47,385 bases of DNA from CAYYJS01 sp964472315. GTDB lineage: Bacteria > Verrucomicrobiota > Kiritimatiellia > UBA8416. Positions within the stretch are counted from its first letter, which is position 1. Every line of letters starts with the position of its first letter. Positions 7,508 to 15,974 of this stretch are shown here, in pieces. Both the position numbers and the translations under genes were made by a program. The notes beneath the pieces are model-generated. The model ran no database searches and was not told where the DNA came from. It saw only the letters and a list, made by a program, of their open reading frames with translations. Where the stretch lies: positions 1 through 47,385 of the forward strand of contig CAYYJS010000023.1 of the NCBI GenBank assembly GCA_964472315.1, read 5' to 3'.

Positions 7508-10024
7508 ATGGCGAAGGAAGCAAGAGCAAGGATACTCATCAACGATCTTCTCAGAAGGTCGGGATGGAGATTCTTTGATGACGACGCTGGCCCCGCCAAC
7601 CTCGCACTGGAAACGAACGTCAAACTCAATAAGAAAGCCCTCGACGCTCTCGGCGACGACTTCGAGAAAACGGCCAACGGGTACACGGATTACCTGCTAC
7701 TGGATGAAGGGGGTTTCCCGATCGCCGTTCTGGAAGCGAAGTCCGAGAAGTTCGACCCGCTTGTCGGTAAGGAGCAGGCACGGCGCTACGCCCACTCCCA
7801 GAATGCCCGGTTCGTCATTCTGTCCAACGGCAACCTTCATTACTTCTGGGACCTCCAGCAGGGCAACCCGGTTCTGATCACCGAGTTCCCGAGACCAGAT
7901 TCCTTCGCCAGTTTCCACGCCTTCAATCCGAATCCCGACGCCTTGGTCGTTGAGAAGGTCGAGACCGATTACGTCGCGGTCACGCAGAATCCGAACTACC
8001 GTAATGATCCCCGCTGGACCGATGCCGGCCAGCGCGATGCCTTTGTCAAGGAAGCGGAATTGAAGTTCCTTCGCCCTTATCAGTTGGAGGCCGTTGCCGC
8101 CCTTCAATCCGCCGTCCGTAAGGGACAGACGCGCTTCCTTTTTGAAATGGCGACCGGTACAGGCAAGACCCTCGCTGCCGCCGCCGTTATCAAACTCTTC
8201 ATGCGGACCGTCAACGCGAAGCGGGCCCTGTTTCTCGTGGACCGTTTGGAACTCGAAACCCAGGCATGGAAAGCCTTTGTCCGGCTCCTGAAGAACGACT
8301 TCCGCACGGTCATCTACAAGGAGAATCGTGATGACTGGCGCAAGGCGGAGATCGTTGTTTCCACCGTGCAGAGCCTCCAGTTCAACAACAAGTACCGGCG
8401 GTTGTTCTCGCCTACCGATTTCGACCTTCTGATTTCCGACGAAGCGCACCGGTCTCTCGGCGGCAATAGCCGGGCGGTGTTCGAATACTTCATCGGCTAC
8501 AAACTGGGCCTCACGGCGACCCCGAAGGACTATCTCAAGAAGGTTGACCCGGCCCGCATCAATGCCCGCGACCCCCGCGAGTGGGAACGCCGGCAACTGC
8601 TGGACACCTACAAGACCTTCGGTTGCGAGTCCGGCGCGCCGACTTTCCGCTACAGCCTCATTGACGGCGTGCGCGAAGGCTACCTCCTGAATCCGGTTGT
8701 CGTGGACGCCCGAACGGAAATCACCACCGAATTGCTGGCGGACGAGGGCTATTCCGTCATGCAGGAGAACGAGGACGGCGAACTCGTTGAGCAAACCTTC
8801 TTCGGCAAGGACTTCGAGAAGAAGTTCTTCTCCGATGAAACGAACCGCGTATTCTGCGACACCTTCATGAGGAACGCGTTTCGCGATCCGCTGAGCGGCG
8901 AGATCGGCAAGACGATCATCTTCTGCGTCCGTCAGGACCACGCGACGCGGATCGTTCAAGAGTTGAACCTCATGGCCCATGCCCTGTTTCCCGGCAAATA
9001 CAACTCCGACTTTGCCGTGCAGGTGACATCCAGCGTGGCCGAGGCGCAACAGATGGCCGCCAGCTTCGCGAACAACAACCTCAACGGCCACACCCGCTTC
9101 CTCGACGGCTACATCAGTTCCAAGACCCGTGTTTGCGTCACCGTCGGCATGATGACCACCGGCTACGACTGCGAGGACCTGTTCAACGTCGTCCTGCTCC
9201 GCCCGATCTTCTCCCCGACCGACTTCATCCAGATCAAGGGCCGGGGCACGCGCAAGTACACCTTCCGCTACACCGAGAAGGACGGCGGCCAGACACAGGA
9301 GCACGCGAAACCGAAGGAGAAGTTCAAACTCTTCGACTTCTTCGCCGTCTGCGAGTACTTCGAGAAGAAGTTCAACTACGACGAGGTGATCGAATTGCCG
9401 CCGATCAAGGGTGGTGGAGGTGGCGGCGGCGGCGATGATTTGAGCAGTGGCTACACGAACGTTGACCCCGACCCGCTCAAAACGCAGGTCGAATACGCCG
9501 TCCCTGTCTACGGCATGAAGATAGACCGCAAGTTCTTCGAACGCTTTGAAGACAAAGTCAAAGCTGTGCCGGAGGTCCGCGCGCGCTACGAGCGCGGCGA
9601 CATCAAAGGCGCGGAGGAAGTGGTTATCGCCACGCTGTTCAACAGGCCAGAGGACTTCTTCAACCTCGACAAGCTCCGCAAGGCCGTCCAGGCCGACCGC
9701 CGCATCACGCTCCGGGAGATTCTCGCCAAGGCATTCGGCGAGATTGACCGGTTCAGCACCAAGGACGAGATGCTTGAAGAAGAACTGGCGAAGTTCGTTT
9801 CCATCCACAAGCCTGACGCCCCGCGCATGCCCGTCATTCGCCAGTTCTTCAAAGCCTATCTGACCGACGGCGAGATCAGGGCCATCGTTGACTCGCGCGA
9901 ATTCGGCCGCCTGGCGACAAATGCGAAGGTATCACCGGCGGACATCAAGGCGCTGAACGGCTGGCGCGACGTGATACCGGATTATGTGAAGGACTATGTG
10001 TCGTTGAACCAGTTCGCGGCATGA
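7508..10024 (+). CDS. hsdR: Type I restriction endonuclease subunit R (HsdR)
   Basis: The 838-residue motor and nuclease subunit of a type I restriction-modification complex: it translocates DNA with ATP and cuts at a distance. The N-terminal PD-(D/E)xK nuclease is visible as D61 followed by E76-A-K78 (LEAKSE). The superfamily 2 helicase has Walker A ATGTGKT near residues 216-222 and DEAH near 311, then a second helicase domain containing the SRxxVCVTVGMMTTGYD and KGRGTRKY regions. A poly-glycine linker near residue 640 leads to a C-terminal domain of the EcoEI HsdR type. ATG 7508 is preceded by AAGGGGCGA. It opens the island; the ORF6N gene begins 16 bases after its stop. No frameshift is seen and the key residues are intact. 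Confidence 0.93.
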   Translation: MAKEARARILINDLLRRSGWRFFDDDAGPANLALETNVKLNKKALDALGDDFEKTANGYTDYLLLDEGGFPIAVLEAKSEKFDPLVGKEQARRYAHSQNARFVILSNGNLHYFWDLQQGNPVLITEFPRPDSFASFHAFNPNPDALVVEKVETDYVAVTQNPNYRNDPRWTDAGQRDAFVKEAELKFLRPYQLEAVAALQSAVRKGQTRFLFEMATGTGKTLAAAAVIKLFMRTVNAKRALFLVDRLELETQAWKAFVRLLKNDFRTVIYKENRDDWRKAEIVVSTVQSLQFNNKYRRLFSPTDFDLLISDEAHRSLGGNSRAVFEYFIGYKLGLTATPKDYLKKVDPARINARDPREWERRQLLDTYKTFGCESGAPTFRYSLIDGVREGYLLNPVVVDARTEITTELLADEGYSVMQENEDGELVEQTFFGKDFEKKFFSDETNRVFCDTFMRNAFRDPLSGEIGKTIIFCVRQDHATRIVQELNLMAHALFPGKYNSDFAVQVTSSVAEAQQMAASFANNNLNGHTRFLDGYISSKTRVCVTVGMMTTGYDCEDLFNVVLLRPIFSPTDFIQIKGRGTRKYTFRYTEKDGGQTQEHAKPKEKFKLFDFFAVCEYFEKKFNYDEVIELPPIKGGGGGGGGDDLSSGYTNVDPDPLKTQVEYAVPVYGMKIDRKFFERFEDKVKAVPEVRARYERGDIKGAEEVVIATLFNRPEDFFNLDKLRKAVQADRRITLREILAKAFGEIDRFSTKDEMLEEELAKFVSIHKPDAPRMPVIRQFFKAYLTDGEIRAIVDSREFGRLATNAKVSPADIKALNGWRDVIPDYVKDYVSLNQFAA

Positions 10025-10040
10025 AGGGGTCTATGACGAT

Positions 10041-10649
10041 ATGACGAAAGATATCGCGACAACCGATCAGATTCAACAGGTCATCCGGTTCCATCAGGGG
10101 CGGAAGGTCATGCTCGATTTCGACCTTGCGACGCTCTATGGCGTGACTACGGGCGCACTGAATCGACAGGTCAAGCGCAACCGGGATCGCTTCCCGCCCG
10201 ATTTCGCTTATCAGATTGATGTGCAAGACGTTGCGCGTTTGATATGCCAAAATGGCACATCAAAAACGCAGGCCGGAGGACGTCGGAAACCGGTCTTGGC
10301 CTTCACGCAAGAGGGCGTGGCCATGCTTTCGAGCGTATTGCGAAGCGAGCGGGCGGTGCGTGTGAACATCGAGATCATGCGGACATTTGTCCATCTCCGT
10401 TCGTTTCTGGCCGCTCACGCGGAGTTGGCTCGGCGGTTGGATGAGCTCGAAAACCGCTATGATGAACAATTCCGCGCCGTGTTCGACGCGATCCGGCAAC
10501 TCATGACCCCACCTGAACCTCAGCGCAAGCAGATCGGGTTCCATGTGCGCGAGAAGCGGGCCGCCTATGTCGTGAAATCTGGAGGGCCGGGTTCCACCCC
10601 GGCCATTTCCGGCCGACGTAAAAGTCGGCCCTCCAAACCGAGGAAATGA
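10041..10649 (+). CDS. ORF6N domain DNA-binding protein
   Basis: A 202-residue protein with an ORF6N (KilA-N-like) DNA-binding domain in the first half: the IRFHQGRKVMLDFDLATLYG opening, then ALNRQVKRNRDRFPPDF, then FTQEGVAMLSSVL and RSERAVRVNIEIMR. A helical stretch (residues about 125-165) follows. Proteins of this kind are frequent companions of type I systems, where their exact role is unsettled. The last 23 or so residues are encoded by an inserted palindromic repeat (10580-10635) and look low in complexity and basic; the original C-terminus was probably different. The gene sits between hsdR and the hsdM-hsdS fusion gene, with only three bases before the next start. Confidence 0.85.
   Translation: MTKDIATTDQIQQVIRFHQGRKVMLDFDLATLYGVTTGALNRQVKRNRDRFPPDFAYQIDVQDVARLICQNGTSKTQAGGRRKPVLAFTQEGVAMLSSVLRSERAVRVNIEIMRTFVHLRSFLAAHAELARRLDELENRYDEQFRAVFDAIRQLMTPPEPQRKQIGFHVREKRAAYVVKSGGPGSTPAISGRRKSRPSKPRK
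10580..10635. repeat. Palindromic repeat inside the 3' end of the ORF6N gene
   Basis: Perfect ten-base outer arms TGGAGGGCCG (10580-10589) and CGGCCCTCCA (10626-10635) enclose a second hairpin with GGCCGAC and GTCGGCC arms. It encodes the C-terminal residues of the ORF6N protein. Confidence 0.75.
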
Positions 10650-10652
10650 ACG

Positions 10653-13103
10653 ATGCTCGATTCCGCCACCAAATCCCGTATTGATTCCGCCCGCGACATT
10701 CTGGTCGGCAAGGTGCCGGACCCGAAGTCTCAGGTCGAGCAGATCACCATCGCCCTGATCTACAAGTTCATGGATGACATGGACCGCCAGTCCGAGGAAC
10801 TCGGCGGCAAGGCGACTTTCTTCACCGGCGACTTCAAGAAATACCGCTGGGCGCAACTGCTCGACAAACGCTACAGCGGCCACGAGCGCCTGCTTCTCTA
10901 TGCCGAAGGCATCGAGAAGATGAACGTGAACAAGAACATCCCCCAGTTGTTCCGTGACGTCTTCAAGGGTGTCTTCCTGCCCTACCGCGACCCGGAGACA
11001 CTGAACCTGTTCCTCAAGGAGATTGACTGCTTCAGTTACGATCACAGCGAACGGCTCGGCGACGCCTTTGAGTATCTGCTTTCCGTGCTCGGCACCCAAG
11101 GCGACGCCGGCCAGTTCCGCACCCCGCGCCACATCATTGATTTCATCGTCGCCGTGGTGGACCCGAAGAAGACCGAAACCGTCCTTGATCCTGCCTGCGG
11201 CACGGCGGGGTTTCTGATTTCGGCGTACAAGCACATCGTCAAGACGAATGAGAGTCTGACCCCGGATGAGCGGGCTCGCCTCATGACCAACTTCCGCGGC
11301 TACGATATTGCCCCCGACATGGTGCGCCTCGCGCGCGCGAACCTGTACCTGCATGGATTCCCAAACCCGGTCCTGCACGAGTACGATACGCTCACGAGTG
11401 AAGAGCGTTGGGACGAACGTTGCGACGTGATCCTGGCCAATCCCCCGTTCATGACGCCAAAGGGCGGCATCCGGCCGCATAACCGGTTCTCGATCCAGGC
11501 CAAACGCAGCGAAGTTCTCTTCGTGGACTACATCGCCGAACACCTCAACCCCGGTGGCCGCGCCGGCGTGATCGTGCCGGAAGGCATTATCTTCCAGAGC
11601 CAGAACGCCTACAAGCAACTGCGGAAGATGCTGGTCGAGAACTACCTCTGGGCCGTGGTCAGCCTGCCCGCCGGCGTGTTCAATCCCTACAGCGGCGTGA
11701 AAACCAGCATCCTGTTCCTGGACCGGAATCTCGCCCGGCAACGGGACGAGGTGTTGTTCGTGAAAGTGGAGAACGACGGCTTCGATCTTGGCGCGCAGAG
11801 AAGGCCGATGGAGGGGAGCCAGATTGCGGAAGCGACGCGGCTTTTGTGTGGCTTTTGTGCATCTTGTGGCAAGGAAGGTTGGCCACAGAAGGCACAAGAG
11901 ACACAAAGGGAGATGTGGTTGACGGTTCCCCGCTCCCGCCTGCTCGCATCGCCTGACCTCAACCTCTCTGGCGACCGCTACTGCGTCGCCGCCGTGCGAC
12001 ATGTCGGTAAATGGCCGATTGTGAAGTTGGGGGAGGTGTGCAACTTGGAGAAAGGGACGAGTTTCACGAGAGCGCAGGCAAAGCCCGGAAGCATCCCGGT
12101 TGTGGCGGGCGGCCAGAATCCGTCCTGCTACCATGCAGAGGCCAATCGTAAACCGCCGGTCATCACGGTCAGTGCCTCAGGCGCTTATGCGGGCTTCGTG
12201 AATTTCTTTGAAGTTCCGATCTTTGCGACCGATTGCACAACGATAGTCTCGACGGATGAACAACAGGTCGCAACGCGCTTTGTCTTCGAAATTCTTAAAG
12301 GCAAACAAGACAAGGTATATGACGCTCAAAAAGGCATGGCCCAGCCGCACGTCTATGCAAGAGACTTGATCGCGCTCGAACTCCCCCTCCCCCCCCTCGA
12401 TGAGCAGCAGCGGATTGTGGCGGAGTTGGAGGGGTATCGGAAGGTCATCGAAGGCGCCCGCCAAATCCTCGCCTCCTACAAACCCACCATCCGGATTGAT
12501 CCGGAGTGGGAGGTGAAAAAGGTGGCGCAACTGTGCGAACTTGTTCGAGGAAGCTCTCCTCGTCCAAAGTCAGATCTGCGCTACTATGGTGGGAACGTTC
12601 CGCGTCTGATGGTTGCCGATCTGACACGGGATGGCATGTACGTTACCCCACAGATTGACTTCTTGACGGAGGAGGGAGCGAAGTTCTCCCGTCTCATGAA
12701 ACTAAACGACGTCGTCATGGCGGTGAGTGGGAATCCCGGCTTGCCTGCGATCCTGCAAGTCGACGCGTACATACATGACGGATTTGTCGGTTTCCGCCAC
12801 CTCAAGAAGGAGGTTATGCCGCAGTTCTTCTATTCTGTACTCGTTCACTTCAAGGAACGGAGTAACTCGCAGTCAATAGGTGCTGTGTTTAAGAACCTGA
12901 CAACAGACCAAATCAAAGACATCGATTTCCCCCTCCCGCCCCTCGCCGTCCAGCGGCAGATCGTGGCGGAGTTGGAGGCGGAGCGGAAGTTGGTGGAGGC
13001 GAACCGGGAGTTGATCGCGCGGATGGAGGCGAAGATCAAGGCGAAGCTGGCGGAGGTGTGGGGGGAAACTGAAACTCTGGAAACGGAAGGACCGCCACAG
13101 TGA
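10653..13103 (+). CDS. Fused type I methyltransferase and specificity subunit (HsdM-HsdS)
   Basis: An 816-residue protein that joins the N6-adenine methyltransferase and the DNA-recognition subunit of the type I system. Residues 1-390: an HsdM N-terminal helical part, SAM-binding motif LDPACGTAGF near 177-186 and the catalytic NPPF near 263-266. Residues about 435-816: two target recognition domains, each ending in a conserved helix that begins with PLPP followed by EQQRIVAELE or VQRQIVAELE. Two half-sites mean a bipartite target; the site itself cannot be read. Residues about 396-419 are rich in Cys and Gln and come from an inserted inverted repeat (11838-11908) that keeps the frame open. 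The stop overlaps the start of the ABC-3C effector gene (13100). Confidence 0.9.
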   Translation: MLDSATKSRIDSARDILVGKVPDPKSQVEQITIALIYKFMDDMDRQSEELGGKATFFTGDFKKYRWAQLLDKRYSGHERLLLYAEGIEKMNVNKNIPQLFRDVFKGVFLPYRDPETLNLFLKEIDCFSYDHSERLGDAFEYLLSVLGTQGDAGQFRTPRHIIDFIVAVVDPKKTETVLDPACGTAGFLISAYKHIVKTNESLTPDERARLMTNFRGYDIAPDMVRLARANLYLHGFPNPVLHEYDTLTSEERWDERCDVILANPPFMTPKGGIRPHNRFSIQAKRSEVLFVDYIAEHLNPGGRAGVIVPEGIIFQSQNAYKQLRKMLVENYLWAVVSLPAGVFNPYSGVKTSILFLDRNLARQRDEVLFVKVENDGFDLGAQRRPMEGSQIAEATRLLCGFCASCGKEGWPQKAQETQREMWLTVPRSRLLASPDLNLSGDRYCVAAVRHVGKWPIVKLGEVCNLEKGTSFTRAQAKPGSIPVVAGGQNPSCYHAEANRKPPVITVSASGAYAGFVNFFEVPIFATDCTTIVSTDEQQVATRFVFEILKGKQDKVYDAQKGMAQPHVYARDLIALELPLPPLDEQQRIVAELEGYRKVIEGARQILASYKPTIRIDPEWEVKKVAQLCELVRGSSPRPKSDLRYYGGNVPRLMVADLTRDGMYVTPQIDFLTEEGAKFSRLMKLNDVVMAVSGNPGLPAILQVDAYIHDGFVGFRHLKKEVMPQFFYSVLVHFKERSNSQSIGAVFKNLTTDQIKDIDFPLPPLAVQRQIVAELEAERKLVEANRELIARMEAKIKAKLAEVWGETETLETEGPPQ
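11838..11908. repeat. Inverted repeat inserted in the HsdM-HsdS linker
   Basis: TTTTGTG/CTTGTGGC blocks on the left arm face GCCACAG/GGCACAAGAGACACAAAG blocks on the right arm, forming an imperfect stem of about 27 bases. It is in frame and lies exactly between the methylase and the first target recognition domain. Confidence 0.65.
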
Positions 13104-14002
13104 ACCTCCAACAGGCTTTCTTTGAACTGAGTTTTGAGAACTTGTTCTTGCGCACGAAGGGCGACGAGTTTCAGTCGTTCTTCGAGAGGCTGATGGGGCT
13201 CGCGTACAAGGCGGACTTTATGGCGTGTCGCCCGTGGGGGAACCGCGGTGACCGAAAGAACGATGGCTTTCTCAAATCGGAAAGGCGCCTCTTTCAGGTG
13301 TATGCGCCGAATGAGATCACCGAGGCCAAGGCCGTCGCTAAGATTCTGGAGGATTTCGAGGGGGCGAAAACCTACTGGGGCACACACTTCGACAAATGGG
13401 TGTTTGCACACAACGCCGTGGACGGCCTACCGCCGCATGTCCAAAAGGTACTACTGGATTTTCAGGCCCAAAACTCCAGAATTGCCGTGGAAACCTGGGG
13501 ACTGGAGGAGTTCCGGGTCATCTTCCGCAAGTTGTCTCTTGACGACATGCAATCATGGCTTGGTGTCGTGCCGACGGAAGAGACAAGAGCCGCACTCGGG
13601 TTCAAGGATTTGCAGGTAGTGTTAGAGAGCATTGCCGGGCGCACCGTGACGCCCAGTCAACCGGTGAAGGACGTCCCGATGGGGAAGATCGAAGCCAATG
13701 CTTTGTCGGGGAGTGTTGCCACCTTGTTGAAAGCAGGCATGGTTAAAGCGCCTCTGGTAAGAGCATTCTTCGACCAGTGGCATGACATCACCCTTGGCGA
13801 GCGCATCGCCAAGTCATTCCGTGCCAAGTATGAGGCGCTGCGCGGAGAGTTTTCGCCCAATCAGATCTTTTCCGAAATACAGGACTGGGCTGGGGGCGGA
13901 ACGAGAGGTACTCCTGAACATGAAGTGGCCGTACTCACCGTCATCGCCTACTTTTTTGAGCGCTGCGACATATTCGAGGAACCGCGGGGTGCGCAATCAT
14001 GA
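13100..14002 (+). CDS. ABC-3C system effector-type protein with nuclease-like N-terminus
   Basis: A 300-residue protein that I assign to the ABC three-component (ABC-3C) conflict systems on account of its two downstream partners and its N-terminal signature. Residues 13-70 (FENLFLRTKGDEFQ, then GDRKNDGFL at 50-58, then LFQVYAPNE at 64-72) resemble a restriction-endonuclease-like fold in which D51 or D55 and the Q66-x-Y68 strand occupy the active-site region. The usual catalytic Lys is not evident, so the domain may sense or bind instead of cut. Residues 180-300 form the C-terminal part expected to contact the partner proteins. The start overlaps hsdM-hsdS by four bases and its stop overlaps the next start as ATGA, so the genes are translationally coupled. 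Confidence 0.75.
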   Translation: MNLQQAFFELSFENLFLRTKGDEFQSFFERLMGLAYKADFMACRPWGNRGDRKNDGFLKSERRLFQVYAPNEITEAKAVAKILEDFEGAKTYWGTHFDKWVFAHNAVDGLPPHVQKVLLDFQAQNSRIAVETWGLEEFRVIFRKLSLDDMQSWLGVVPTEETRAALGFKDLQVVLESIAGRTVTPSQPVKDVPMGKIEANALSGSVATLLKAGMVKAPLVRAFFDQWHDITLGERIAKSFRAKYEALRGEFSPNQIFSEIQDWAGGGTRGTPEHEVAVLTVIAYFFERCDIFEEPRGAQS

Positions 14003-14247
14003 TTCTGCCATCGAAACACCTTCCGCAAGACCGTGCATTGCTCACCGTCGGTGCACGTATTCTGCAAAGGCTGAACCAACCCAGGACAGTGTCCTCACTC
14101 TGGGAAGAACTTCCGCGCAAGGACGGGATGGCACGCGATCCTGCTTTTCATCTCAGCTATGACGGTTTTGTCTTGGCATTGGACCTTCTCTTTCTTGTCG
14201 GGGCCGTTGAACTCCGGGAGGGGCTCTTGAGCCGAAAGAACTCATGA
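13999..14247 (+). CDS. ABC-3C system middle component 6 (MC6)
   Basis: An 82-residue small protein (ILPSKHLPQ opening, then TVSSLWEEL, then a hydrophobic LSYDGFVLALDLLFLVGAVE end) that matches the size, position and pattern of the middle component 6 family of ABC-3C systems. In the described gene order this small winged-helix-like subunit lies between the effector and the DUF2326 ATPase and is thought to link them. Both ends overlap the neighbouring genes by ATGA, which fits a fixed-stoichiometry complex. Confidence 0.8.
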   Translation: MILPSKHLPQDRALLTVGARILQRLNQPRTVSSLWEELPRKDGMARDPAFHLSYDGFVLALDLLFLVGAVELREGLLSRKNS

Positions 14248-15965
14248 TCCACCGCATTTGCAGTAGTGTGCCGACTTTCAAAGCGCTTGAATTCAAACCC
14301 GGCCTCAATGTGCTCATGGCCCAGAAGGAGACGGGAGCGAGTAACAAGCAAACACGGAACCGGGCGGGAAAGACGAGCCTGATCGAACTTGTGCACTTTC
14401 TCGCTGGGGCTGATGCTGGTAGAGACTCGCTTTTCCGTGTAGAGGCTCTGGTGGATGAATCCTTCGGCATGGTGTTTGATGTGGGTGGGGAGAAGACCAC
14501 GATAGAGCGCTCCGGCAAAGAGCGATCAAAACTCCGTGTTTCCGGCGGCAGTTTCTTGGGTGGCAAGACCAAACTGACCAATAGCGAGTGGGTTGATGTA
14601 CTTGGCGAGCAGATGTTCGGTCTGAATGCCGTGAAAAGCGTTGCCGGTCGAGTACCCACGCTACGCTCTCTTTTCGCCTATTTCGTTCGGCGGCAACTCA
14701 GTGGCGCGTTCACCACGCCGGAGAAGCAGGCTAATATGCAGCAGGCCGGGGATTATCAGGTTGCTCTGATGTTCCTGTTGGGGTTGGACTGGAAGATAGC
14801 GAGTGACTGGCAGCAAGTAAGGGATAGAGAGAAGACGTTGGGAGAATTGAGGAAAGCAGCGGGGGGTGGGGCCTTCGGAAGTATCATAGGCAAAGCCTCT
14901 GATTTGCGAACCCAACTCACCGTAGCGGACGCTCGACTGGCCGAACTCAGAAAGCATATCGAGTCCTTCCGTGTGTTGCCGCAATACCGTGACTTTGAGA
15001 CGGAGGCGGATCAGATAACGCGTGACCTGAACGCTTTGTCCAATGCCAACACTATCGATATGGCGGCGATTCGCGACCTGGAGGGAGCCCTCCAAACGGA
15101 ATCCCCCCCATCACTAACCGACTTGGAAGCGATCTACGCCGAAGCCGGGGTTAGCATCCCGGGTGTGGCGTTAAAACGCTACGAGGAAGTAAGAAGTTTC
15201 CATGAATCGGTGATTCGGAATCGGCGGGACTACCTTGCGGGCGAACTCTCTCTCGCGAAGCAACGCGTCGGGTCCCGAGAAGTGCAGAAGACGAAACTGG
15301 ATCAGCGCAGGTCCGAGGTCATGACCGTTCTAAGGAGTCACGGCGCACTGGACCAATTCGCCAAGTTGCAGGGCGAGGCGGGTCGACTGGAAGCTGAGGT
15401 CGAGTCCCTTCGCCAGCGTTTTGAATCTGCCGAGCAACTTGAGGGGGCGAAGAACGAATTGGAGATCGAGCGCAACCGTCTCACCCTGAGACTGCGACGG
15501 GATTTCTCCGAGCAGAAGGAACGTCTGGCCGAGGCGATTCTTGCCTTCGAAGATACGTCGAAGCGGCTCTATGAATCGGCCGGAAGTATGACGATCGAAG
15601 AGACCTCGAACGGCCCGGTCTTCCAATTCCCCATGCAAGGGTCCCGGAGCAAGGGCATCAAGAACATGCAGATCTTCTGTTTCGACCTTATGCTGATGCG
15701 CCTGTGCGCCAAACGTGGCATTGGCCCAGGCTTCTTGATCCACGATAGCCACCTTTTCGACGGCGTGGATGGTCGGCAGGTCATCAGTTCGCTGAAGGTT
15801 GGAGCTGAGATGGCGAAAGAACTGGGCTTCCAGTACATCGTTACTATGAATGAAGACGATGCGTTCAAAGAGACCGCCGATGGCTTTGACTTACGCGAAC
15901 ACGCATTGCCTGTTGCCCTGACTGATGCAACAGACGATGGTGGGTTGTTCGGGTTTAGATTCTGA
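14244..15965 (+). CDS. DUF2326 ABC/SMC-like ATPase of the ABC-3C system
   Basis: A 573-residue ABC ATPase of the RecN/SMC type. The N-terminal half has a P-loop NRAGKTSLIE at residues 39-48, in the relaxed form seen in this family. Residues about 195-440 are dominated by charged heptad-like helices (coiled coil with a break). The C-terminal half carries the DUF2326 region: FCFDLMLMRLCAKRG, the Walker B-like GFLIHDSHLFDG and QYIVTMNEDD. Such proteins probably bind DNA or DNA ends and use ATP to license the effector encoded two genes upstream. Codon use and base content look less GC-rich than the metabolic genes around the island, suggesting horizontal gain. The deaminase-fusion gene starts ten bases after its stop. 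Confidence 0.88.
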   Translation: MIHRICSSVPTFKALEFKPGLNVLMAQKETGASNKQTRNRAGKTSLIELVHFLAGADAGRDSLFRVEALVDESFGMVFDVGGEKTTIERSGKERSKLRVSGGSFLGGKTKLTNSEWVDVLGEQMFGLNAVKSVAGRVPTLRSLFAYFVRRQLSGAFTTPEKQANMQQAGDYQVALMFLLGLDWKIASDWQQVRDREKTLGELRKAAGGGAFGSIIGKASDLRTQLTVADARLAELRKHIESFRVLPQYRDFETEADQITRDLNALSNANTIDMAAIRDLEGALQTESPPSLTDLEAIYAEAGVSIPGVALKRYEEVRSFHESVIRNRRDYLAGELSLAKQRVGSREVQKTKLDQRRSEVMTVLRSHGALDQFAKLQGEAGRLEAEVESLRQRFESAEQLEGAKNELEIERNRLTLRLRRDFSEQKERLAEAILAFEDTSKRLYESAGSMTIEETSNGPVFQFPMQGSRSKGIKNMQIFCFDLMLMRLCAKRGIGPGFLIHDSHLFDGVDGRQVISSLKVGAEMAKELGFQYIVTMNEDDAFKETADGFDLREHALPVALTDATDDGGLFGFRF

Positions 15966-15974
15966 GATGCTTGT

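Noticed and set aside
7697..9808. 703-codon open frame antisense to hsdR
   Set aside because: Shadow of high-GC third positions; hsdR motifs are intact on the plus strand.
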